Part shown: positions 57,131-64,000 of the stretch, in pieces
Position numbering within the stretch: position 1 is the first letter of the stretch
Layout: every line of letters begins with the position of its first letter
DNA from: CBDDEC01 sp965198045
GTDB lineage: Bacteria > Chloroflexota > Dehalococcoidia > UBA2979
Direction of reading: 5' to 3'
Assembly (NCBI GenBank): GCA_965198045.1
Contig: CBDAOL010000003.1
Location: forward strand, 1 to 64,000
DNA length: 64,000 nt
Made by a program: the position numbers and the translations under genes
Notes under the pieces: model-generated
Seen by the model: only the letters and a program-made list of their open reading frames with translations
The model's database searches: none
Told to the model about the DNA's origin: nothing

Positions 57131-58414
57131 GTGAAATTCGGGCTGTTCTACGAGTTGCAGCTCCCACGCCCCCTGGACGAAGAAACGTGGGACCCCGACG
57201 CGGAGCGGCGACTCTTCGACGAGATGTTCGAGCAGGTGGAATACGCCGACAAACTGGGCTTCGACTACGTCTTTTTCGTGGAGCATCACTTCCTCGAGGA
57301 GTACGCCCACTCCACGGCGCCGGAAATAGCGCTCGCCGCCCTGGCGCGACGCACCAAGCGCATCCGCCTCGGTCACGGCGTGATCCAGATGCCGCCCGCG
57401 ATGAACCACCCCGCTCGCGTCGCCGAGCGCATCGCCTCGCTCGACGTGATCAGCGGCGGGCGGGTCGAGTTCGGCACTGGCGAGGGCACGTCGGACGCGG
57501 AGCTGGAGGGCTTCGGCGTCGAGCGCTCGCTGAAGAAGTCGATGTGGGAGGAGGCGACGCGTGAGTGCGTGAAGATGCTCTCCTCCACCCCGTACGAGGG
57601 GTACGAGGGCGAGTTCTTCTCGATGCCGAAGCGGAACGTGGTTCCCAAGCCGCTACAGAAACCGCATCCGCCGCTCTGGGTGGCAGCCTCTCGGCGGGAA
57701 ACCACGCTCCTCGCTGCTCGTTTCGGTATCGGCAGCCTCGGCTTCGGGTTCGAGACGCCGGAGGAGACCGCCCAGCGCGTCGAAGAGTACTACCGGCTGA
57801 TCCGCGAGGAGTGCTTTCCGATTGGTCAGGCGATCAACCCCGGACTGCTGGTGTTGAACCAGTTCATGGCCGCCGAAACAGACGAGGAAGCGATCCGTCG
57901 CAGCGCCGACGGGCCCGGGTTCTTCAGCTACTCGCTGGGCTACTACTCGACGACCCGTGGCCGGCAGCGCGACGAAGAGGGAGTGGCACTGATCGACGCG
58001 CACGAGGCCGGCGTCACGAACATCCACCGGCGCTTCGATGCGTTGCCGCAGGAGCAGAAGGACGGCCGCACGCAGCTCCGCCAGGCACGGCTGCTGACGC
58101 AGCAGGAGATCGCAGATCGCGAGCCCGAGAACGAGATGGCGCGAGCGCTCTTCCGGGCCGCCCGCAGCGGTTCGGCGATCGGCTCACCGGCCTCGATCCG
58201 GGAGAACATCAAACGCTACGAGGACGCCCACACTGACGTGATGGTCTTCAACGCCCAGTGCGGCGCCCGCAAGCATGAGCACATCATGGAGGCGATCGAG
58301 CTGTTTGGGACGCAGGTGCTGCCCGACTTCGCTGAGCGTCACGAAACCGAGCACCGGCCGTGGCGGGAGCGCCAGCTCGACGGCGTCCCGTACGTCGTCA
58401 ACTCATCGATCTAG
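57131..58414 (+). CDS. LLM-class flavin-dependent oxidoreductase
   Basis: 427-residue luciferase-like monooxygenase. MKFGLFYELQLPRP start, ADKLGFDYVFFVEHHFLEEY (His-His pair), RIRLGHGVIQMPPAMNHPAR, ERIASLDVISGGRVEFGTGEG, and PKPLQKPHPPLWVAASRRET are all standard. FMNH2 or F420H2 could be the cofactor. GTG start with GGGAGG upstream. A second LLM gene of different subtype, broken by a frameshift, is 11 kb upstream. Followed after 21 bases by a small hypothetical gene. Confidence 0.87.
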   Translation: MKFGLFYELQLPRPLDEETWDPDAERRLFDEMFEQVEYADKLGFDYVFFVEHHFLEEYAHSTAPEIALAALARRTKRIRLGHGVIQMPPAMNHPARVAERIASLDVISGGRVEFGTGEGTSDAELEGFGVERSLKKSMWEEATRECVKMLSSTPYEGYEGEFFSMPKRNVVPKPLQKPHPPLWVAASRRETTLLAARFGIGSLGFGFETPEETAQRVEEYYRLIREECFPIGQAINPGLLVLNQFMAAETDEEAIRRSADGPGFFSYSLGYYSTTRGRQRDEEGVALIDAHEAGVTNIHRRFDALPQEQKDGRTQLRQARLLTQQEIADREPENEMARALFRAARSGSAIGSPASIRENIKRYEDAHTDVMVFNAQCGARKHEHIMEAIELFGTQVLPDFAERHETEHRPWRERQLDGVPYVVNSSI

Positions 58415-58435
58415 CGAACGCTCGAGGGGCCGCGC

Positions 58436-58768
58436 ATGGCCAGATATGACACGGTCGAAAATCCCGAGGTGCGCGCCATGCTCGAGCGGGCGACCAACGA
58501 GATGCGGGCGGGCGATCCGACAGCGGCGGTGCACGCGTGCTGTGACGCGTTCGTGCGGTTGATCGCGCTCAGGCCGGACCTGCTCGAAGCGAACATCCCT
58601 GACGACGAAAAGATCCACCACCAGCAGTTCCCGCGCCTGGGCGCCAACCTCGAGGCAGGCGCCGACGGGGGCGGCACGATCCAGTTCGACCGCGAGCGCT
58701 TCTCGATGAGCGACGCGATCACCTATCTGGACTTCACGACCGACACCGCTCTTCGGGAGGGGCTGTAG
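58436..58768 (+). CDS. Conserved hypothetical small protein
   Basis: 110 residues, helical N-terminal half (NPEVRAMLERATNEMRAGDP and AVHACCDAFVRLIALRPDLL), then QQFPRLGANLEAGADGGGTI and FSMSDAITYLDFTTDTALRE. The organisation is like a small accessory subunit. CGAGGGG precedes the ATG; lies 21 bases behind the LLM oxidoreductase and is probably co-transcribed. Not recognised. Confidence 0.6.
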   Translation: MARYDTVENPEVRAMLERATNEMRAGDPTAAVHACCDAFVRLIALRPDLLEANIPDDEKIHHQQFPRLGANLEAGADGGGTIQFDRERFSMSDAITYLDFTTDTALREGL

Positions 58769-58892
58769 CCGAAGACCGGCCCTTGCCTCCTCGCAGTGAG
58801 GCGCAGTGCGATCAGTCGCGCTGGGCTAGTGTGCGTCGACAGGCGTTACCGGCGGCATGGGCGTCGGTTGCCCGTGCACGAAGGAGAGGGCG

Positions 58893-59996
58893 ATGGCTGA
58901 CCGGAAGCGCGTTGGCATAGTGGGCGCGACCGTGACCACCGGGGGCAGCGGCTGGGGCGCGAACGCCCACGTTCCCGCGCTGGGTGCGCTGCCGGACTAT
59001 GAGCTCGCAGCCGTCTGCACCGCGCACGAGGAGACGGCAACCTCTTCAGCCGCGAAATTCGGCGCTGAACTGGCGTTCCACGACATGAACGACATGGTGC
59101 AGCGTCCGGACATCGACCTCGTCGTCGTGTCGGTGCGCGTGCCGCTGCACCACGAGCTGGTGATGGCGGCGCTCCATGCTGACAAGCCCGTCGTCTGCGA
59201 GTGGCCGTTGGGCGCAACGCTCGCGGAGGCCGAAGAGATGGCGAATCTGGCGCGCGAACGAGGGCTGCGAACCGCCGTTGGGTTGCAGGCCCGCAGCGAC
59301 CCGAGCATCCGTTACGCGCGTGACCTCGTCGCGCAGGGGTATACCGGCGAGGTGCTGACCGCCAACCTCAGCGTGATGACGCAGGCGGTGCTGGAACGCG
59401 GCCCCGGCCGCAGCTGGCAGGCCGTGCGCACCAACGGCGCACATGCGTTCACCATCTCCGGCGGCCATGCGATCGACGCGCTCTGCTTCGTCCTCGGCGA
59501 GGTGGTCGAGCTTTCGGCGCGCCTCACGACCCGGATTACGGAATGGCGCGACGAGGAGACAGGCGCCAGCATCCCCGTCGATGCCCCTGACAGCATTGCG
59601 GTCGCCGCACGTGTCGAGAGCGGTGCAGAGATCGCGATCCAGGTGGCCAGCGTGCCCACGCAGCCGACCGGCACCCGCCTCGAGATCTACGGGCGCGAAG
59701 GAGCGCTCTTCCTGACAGCTCGGTCAGCGAACATCGGTCCCAACCAGCTGCACGGCGCACGCGGCGGCAACGTGCTCGAGGAGCTGACGCCACCGGACGA
59801 GTACCTCGTAGTGCCTGAGGGGACCCCGCCCGGCCCGCCGCGCAACGTGGCACAGGCGTACGCGCGGATGGCAGATGCGTTCGAAGCGGGTGAGCCGTTC
59901 GACCCAGACTTCGACCTCGCGGTCCAGCGGCATCGCCTCCTGGCGGCGATCGAGCGCTCCTCGGAGACGGGCGCGGCGGTCACGGTTTCGGACTAG
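58893..59996 (+). CDS. Gfo/Idh/MocA family NAD(P)-dependent oxidoreductase
   Basis: 367-residue sugar or cyclitol dehydrogenase-like enzyme. The Rossmann start RVGIVGATVTTGGSGWGANA is unusual in its Gly-rich insertion, which in this subgroup also occurs in galactose-80/D-galacturonate-type proteins. VVSVRVPLHHELVMAAL and VVCEWPLGATLAEAEEM (position of EKP, here EWP) continue the dinucleotide domain; GGHAIDALCFVLGEV has the catalytic His. GAAGGAGAGG precedes the ATG. The EKP Lys is replaced by Trp, as in the Gal80-like branch, so catalytic activity should not be assumed. Confidence 0.82.
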   Translation: MADRKRVGIVGATVTTGGSGWGANAHVPALGALPDYELAAVCTAHEETATSSAAKFGAELAFHDMNDMVQRPDIDLVVVSVRVPLHHELVMAALHADKPVVCEWPLGATLAEAEEMANLARERGLRTAVGLQARSDPSIRYARDLVAQGYTGEVLTANLSVMTQAVLERGPGRSWQAVRTNGAHAFTISGGHAIDALCFVLGEVVELSARLTTRITEWRDEETGASIPVDAPDSIAVAARVESGAEIAIQVASVPTQPTGTRLEIYGREGALFLTARSANIGPNQLHGARGGNVLEELTPPDEYLVVPEGTPPGPPRNVAQAYARMADAFEAGEPFDPDFDLAVQRHRLLAAIERSSETGAAVTVSD

Positions 59997-60047
59997 GCGG
60001 CCAACCACGAAGGGCGGTGGACGGGGCTTCGGCCTAGCGCGGTGTCC

Positions 60048-61165
60048 TCAAGCTGCGTCGCCGAGCCGATACTGCTCCAGCTTCGCGTCGTCGAGCACGA
60101 TGCCGAGCCCCGGGCCGGGCGGCAGCGCGATGCTGCCGGAGGCGATGTCGAGCCGCGTTGTCGCCACCGTGTCCGCCACTTTCATCGGACCCACGCACTC
60201 GAGACCCGGCACCACATTTCGCGATGTCGCCGCCAGCATGATCTCGGCGATCGTGCTCGGATCGAGACCGAAGCCGTGGCCCAGGACGACCGGGATGCCC
60301 GCCGCCTCGGCTGTCGCCAGCATGCGAGCGGCGCGCAGGAGGCCGCCCGCCTGCTTGATGCCGAACTTCACGAAGTCTGCGCAGTCGGCTCTGATGACCC
60401 GGACCAGGCTCTTATGGTCGCTGATCGACTCGTCCGCCATCACTGGGATGCCACCCTCGCGCCGCACGCGCGCCATGCCGTCCAGATCGTCCTGCGGAGT
60501 CGGCTGTTCGAACAGCTGGAGGTCGGCGCGCCTGACCGCCTGGCAGAGCTCGAGCGCGGTGGCGGCGTCATACTGCTGGTTGGCGTCGATTCGCAGTTCC
60601 ATCGCGCTGCCGACTGCGTCGCGTACCGCCGCCACACGATCGCTGTCCCGTTCGACGCCGCTGCCCACCTTGATCTTTGCTGACTCGAATCCGGCGTTCA
60701 GCCAACGTCGGGCCTCTGCCGCCGCCTCGTCGGGAGGCAGCTCGCCAATCCAGCCGTTGAACAGCAATCGATCCTCGACGGCGCCGCCGAGATAGTCGTA
60801 CAGCGCGATGCCCAGCCGCCTCGCGGTGAGCTCGATGCAGGCCTGCTCGACGGCGGCCACTGCGCCGGGCTGCGCCGGCGTGAGCCCTTGCGCGAGCTCG
60901 AGGATCCGATGGACGTTCGTCGGGTCTTCCCCGATCAGCGCCGGCGCGATCCGCTTGCGGACCGCCACCGCCAGCTCCGGCGCAGTGTTGGGCGAGCTCG
61001 CCGTGGTCGCTGGGTCGATGCTGCTGATCCCGATCACGCCATCTGACGCATGCATCGCACCACGACGCCATTGGTCGCGCTCTTGGTGACGCCGCCGCTC
61101 GTGAAGGCGTCGACCAGCGGCATCGCCACGCCAAATACCTCGACCCGAGCGATCTTCAGCGGCAT
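60048..61165 (-). pseudogene. Enolase-superfamily enzyme (MLE/dipeptide-epimerase-like) with single-base frameshift
   Basis: The ATG at 61165 begins PLKIARVEVFGVAMPLVDAF and TKSATNGVVVRC, the normal capping-domain start; at about 61050-61057 it goes out of frame (stop at 61034). The other frame continues MHASDGVIGISSIDP to the end. Restoring one base gives a protein of about 372 residues. Active-site residues are intact: KIKVG (KxK), RIDANQ, LQLFEQP, MADES and FVKFGIKQAGG (second Lys), the muconate-lactonizing subgroup pattern. Length 1118 is one short of a multiple of three. Confidence 0.85.
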
Positions 61166-61459
61166 GAGCAAGCTCCTCGTGCTTCGCATGTCGGCAATGG
61201 CACGGGCCGGTCCCGATTGGTGGATCCTCACGCAGATCGTTCACACGTGCTCGAACGAACTACAGATCCACTACACAATCGGTCCCCGGCGGCTACTAGT
61301 GTCACAGCGCTGATCTCCCACGCGCCGTCGTTCCTCTCTGACGGTTGGCGGAGAGTGGCTGTCACGTGGGAGCCAAACATGAAGCAAGGGCGCCAGGCTC
61401 GCGCCTGCCCTCGGCGTGAACTCAGTGATCCCTCTGCTTAACGACAGGAGTGGTGCCCC
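61166..61459. other. Divergent intergenic region
   Basis: 294 bases between the enolase-superfamily gene and the EEP gene. GC-rich with several short inverted repeats near 61385-61415; no gene, no convincing promoter. An ACTAGTG string at about 61294 has no known meaning. Confidence 0.4.
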
Positions 61460-62409
61460 ATGGCATCTGTGACCGACGCACCTCCTCGCGCCGTGCAATC
61501 CGAACTAGACGCGCTGGACTCGTTGTTGGACGACATACCGTCGAAACAGCTCGATCGGAACCTGCTGATCGCGAGTTGGAATATCCGCGCCTTTGGCGGA
61601 CTCACGCAGTCCTGGAGCGCCGGAGGTAGTGACAGCCCGAAGCACGACTTCCACGCACTCCGCGCCATCGCCTCGGTCGTATCGCGATTCGACGTGATCG
61701 CGATCCAGGAAGCGAAGAGCGAGCTGACTGCGATGAGGGCGCTCATGAGCGTCCTCGGCGAGGACTGGGGCATGGTCATGACGGACGTCACGAAAGGCAG
61801 GGCCGGCAATGCCGAGCGCTTCGCTTTCGTCTTCGACCGCCGCCGTGTGAACCCCAGCGGCTTGGCGGCGGAGCTGGTCGTCCCTGTGGAAGATGCGGGC
61901 GTGTCGACCGAGGCGTTCAACCAGCAGTTCGCGCGGACGCCGTACGCGGTCAGCTTCAGCGCGAGCGGCGTCGAGTTCATCCTCGTGACGTTGCACGTCT
62001 TGTTCGGGCAGCGATCGGCGGAGCGCATCCCCGAGTTGGAGCGATCGCTAACTGGCTCTCCGATTGGGCTATCTGGCAGCACGCCTGGAGCAGCAACCTG
62101 ATCGCACTCGGCGACTTCAACATCGATCGACGCGACGACCCGCTGCATGCGGCGTTCACTTCGACCGGCCTGGCGGCGCCCCAGGACTTGAACGAGGCAC
62201 CGCGCACGATTTTCGCGAGCGGGCACGACCGCTTCTATGACCAGATCGCGTGGTTCTCCGACGGAACCGTGCCGCGATTGACGCTTGAGTATGTCCGCGG
62301 CGGCTTCGTCGACTTCCCCGCCGCTGTCTATCCGAATCGGTCGAGGAACGCGCTCTCGTGGCGAGTCTCAGACCACTACCCGCTCTGGACCGAATTCCGA
62401 CTGCCGTAA
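61460..62409 (+). pseudogene. Endonuclease/exonuclease/phosphatase (EEP) family protein with single-base frameshift
   Basis: The first frame encodes LLIASWNIRAFGG, VIAIQEAKSE (metal Glu) and FILVTLHVLFG, reaching PELER and then a wrong frame from about 62046. Another frame supplies ANWLSDWAI, LIALGDFNIDRRDD (catalytic Asp and Asn), FYDQIAWF and the final SDHYPLWTEF (catalytic Asp-His). One inserted base after GAGCG gives ERIANWL. Full length would be about 316 residues. Length 950 is one short of a multiple of three. No signal peptide. Confidence 0.87.
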
Positions 62410-62413
62410 GCCG

Positions 62414-62437
62414 TCCGTGGACGGGATGTCCCACGGA
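62414..62437. terminator. Candidate bidirectional terminator
   Basis: TCCGTGGAC (62414-62422), loop GGGAT, GTCCCACGGA (62428-62437): a 9-bp stem with one bulged C. A second small hairpin GCCAGG/CCTGGC follows at 62442-62459. They lie between the convergent EEP and MMPL genes. Confidence 0.45.
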
Positions 62438-62458
62438 ACACGCCAGGGTCGCGCCTGG

Positions 62459-64000
62459 CTACTTCGCCGCGTCGGTCGGTGCTGGGAGCGATGGCCCCTC
62501 GACGTTGATCATCGGGAGGGCTCGATCGAGCCAGCGCGGGAGCCACCAGTTGCGCTCGCCCAGCAACTCCATGGCGGCTGGGACGAGCAGCATGCGGACG
62601 ACCGTCGCGTCGAGGAGAATCGCGGTCGCGAGCCCGACGCCGATGAGCTTGATGATGCGATCGTCCTCGAAGACGAAGCTCCCGAAGATGACAACCATGA
62701 TCGCAGCGGCCGCGGTGATCACGCGGGCCGTCGAGGCAAGGCCGTCAGCGACGGAACCCACCGCGTCCCCGGACCGGTCGAACGCCTCCTTGACACGCGA
62801 AAGCAGGAAGATCTCGTAGTCCATCGAGAGCCCGAAGACGATCGCGAACATCATCATCGGGATGAACGGCTCGATCGGCGCGCCATCGATGCCGAAGAGC
62901 GAGCCGAACCAACCCCACTGGAAGATCGCGATAATGACGCCGTAGGCCGCCGCGATCGAGAGCATGTTCATGATCACCGCCTTGATCGGGACCAGGATCG
63001 AGCGGAAGACCGCCATCAGCAGCAAGAACGACAGCGTAAGCACGGCGCCGAAGAAGAGGATGATGCGCCCGCCGAGGTAGCTGGTGAAGTCGATATTGGC
63101 GGCAGCGGCGCCGGTGACGTTGACCTCCAGCGTGGAGCCGGACACTGCTGCCGGGACGACCTCTTCGCGGAGCGACTCGACGAGGGTGGTGGTCTCAGCG
63201 TCCTGCGGGGAGGTCTCCGGGATGATCTGGATCAGGTAGGCCGGCGAGTCCTGCGGGTTCTCGCGATCGCTCGGGAAGGGCCGGGTGACGGAGGCGACAC
63301 CGCTGGCGTCCTCGAGCGCGCCGACGAGCGAGGGCAACACGGCCTGGTCGGAGGGCGCTCCGACCTCCGCCGTGACCAGCAGCGGACCGTTGAACCCGGG
63401 GCCGAAGCCCACGGCGAGCAGGTCGTAGGCCTCGCGCGTCGTCGAGCCCTTGGCATAGTTGCCCTCGTCGGAGAACCCCATGCGCAGCGAGAGCAGCGGG
63501 GCGGCGAGCACGAGGAGGAACACGCTGCCGACGAGCAGTGAGCGCCAGGGATGCCGCTGAATGAGGCGGCTCCAGCGGTACGACAGCGTCTGCTCAACAG
63601 GCGTCGGCGGCCGGTGCGGCACCAGTTCCTTGAGCCGGGGAAGGAAGCGGCCCGCGACGAACACGACGACCCCCAGCGGCGCGGCCAGCAGCAGTAGCGG
63701 CACGCCAAGGCCAATCCCGAGGAAGGCGACGGAGATCAGGCCAGCGGCGACGAGCGCGTACCAACGGGTGACCTCGATGCGGTCGCCCGCAAACGCCAGC
63801 AGTGCGGGGAGTAGCGTGATCGAGGCGATCATGGTGACCGCCACGGTGGTCGCGGCGGAGAGGCCCATTCCGGTAATGAACGCCAGCCCAATGAGCAGCA
63901 TGCCAAGCAGCGAGACGACGACCGTGAGACCGGCGAAAATGACCGCCCGACCGGCGGTGTCGAGCGCCGCGATGGTCGACTCTTCGGGTGCGTGCCCGGC
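62459..64000 (-). CDS. MMPL/RND-family transporter (N-terminus off window)
   Basis: 514 codons of a large membrane transporter; the start lies beyond 64000. The part seen has EESTIAALDTAGRAVIFAGL and VVSLLGMLLIGLAFITGMGL (helices of the first half), a loop RWSRLIQRHPWRSLLVGSVF at the repeat boundary, an extracytoplasmic domain (SLRMGFSDEGNYAKGSTTRE and following), and the second helical bundle with MFAIVFGLSMDYEIFLLSRV, the conserved Asp-Tyr pair of MMPL proteins. Lipid or hydrophobic compound export driven by the proton gradient is the usual role. Ends PAPTDAAK. Confidence 0.92.
   Translation of the reverse strand, partial: AGHAPEESTIAALDTAGRAVIFAGLTVVVSLLGMLLIGLAFITGMGLSAATTVAVTMIASITLLPALLAFAGDRIEVTRWYALVAAGLISVAFLGIGLGVPLLLLAAPLGVVVFVAGRFLPRLKELVPHRPPTPVEQTLSYRWSRLIQRHPWRSLLVGSVFLLVLAAPLLSLRMGFSDEGNYAKGSTTREAYDLLAVGFGPGFNGPLLVTAEVGAPSDQAVLPSLVGALEDASGVASVTRPFPSDRENPQDSPAYLIQIIPETSPQDAETTTLVESLREEVVPAAVSGSTLEVNVTGAAAANIDFTSYLGGRIILFFGAVLTLSFLLLMAVFRSILVPIKAVIMNMLSIAAAYGVIIAIFQWGWFGSLFGIDGAPIEPFIPMMMFAIVFGLSMDYEIFLLSRVKEAFDRSGDAVGSVADGLASTARVITAAAAIMVVIFGSFVFEDDRIIKLIGVGLATAILLDATVVRMLLVPAAMELLGERNWWLPRWLDRALPMINVEGPSLPAPTDAAK

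Noticed and set aside
62285..63541. Long plus-strand open frame over the transporter
   Set aside because: Extremely Arg/Glu/Asp/His-rich and antisense to a clear MMPL transporter.

Overview
The window is a very GC-rich bacterial chromosome segment, densely packed with short intergenic gaps, many 1-4 base start/stop overlaps and frequent GTG/TTG starts. Gene content (an AceE-type pyruvate dehydrogenase, several LLM flavin-dependent oxidoreductases and SDRs, lipoproteins with Ser/Thr/Pro-rich stalks, a coaD-linked coiled-coil protein, palindromes of the Gram-positive LexA type) suggests an aerobic Chloroflexota (Dehalococcoidia-like) or, less likely, an actinobacterial lineage. This is inference from gene style. 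No rRNA, tRNA, CRISPR array or insertion sequence was found.

Layout. 1-6.2 kb: pyruvate dehydrogenase E1 (aceE, cut by the window edge), a PHP phosphatase, lipB-lipA, and a CoA-disulfide-reductase-like flavoenzyme. 6.2-15.2 kb: a C4/C5-CoA module of the ethylmalonyl-CoA pathway: mesaconyl-CoA hydratase and methylsuccinyl-CoA dehydrogenase on one strand, and on the other a malyl-CoA/methylmalyl-CoA lyase, a two-subunit malate/succinate-CoA ligase and a small ferredoxin-like protein. Together these would turn methylsuccinyl-CoA into propionyl-CoA plus glyoxylate and interconvert malate and malyl-CoA. 15.3-24.5 kb: membrane proteins (one with a 15-bp in-frame tandem repeat), an HEXXH protease, a LysM lipoprotein, class I aldolase, a methyltransferase, and a ferredoxin fused to a membrane segment and an unknown C-terminal domain. 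24.5-41 kb: housekeeping genes (serS, lysS, greA, rsmD, coaD, leuS) mixed with an HtrA protease, a GH18-like protein without its catalytic glutamate, and a PQQ-type sugar dehydrogenase lipoprotein. 41-50 kb: fluoride channel, SDRs, MaoC hydratase and several broken genes. 50.2-54.3 kb: a three-gene operon of an aminotransferase, a nucleotidyltransferase-aminotransferase fusion and a LicD phosphotransferase, which looks like a pathway that makes and attaches a phospho-amino-alcohol (or phosphonate) to a surface glycan. 55.2-62.4 kb: a catabolic-looking group (amidohydrolase, SDR, LLM, Gfo/Idh, enolase superfamily). The window ends in an MMPL/RND transporter.

A striking overall property is the number of interrupted genes: four clear single-base frameshifts (HAD phosphatase, LLM oxidoreductase, enolase-superfamily enzyme, EEP phosphodiesterase), one premature TAG (YCII), one possible further frameshift (MmcQ), and three loci where large internal pieces are missing (DinB fragment, FAD oxidoreductase, SRPBCC/EamA pair). 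Either the sequence carries base-level errors or this lineage is shedding accessory genes; the two explanations can be separated by read mapping.
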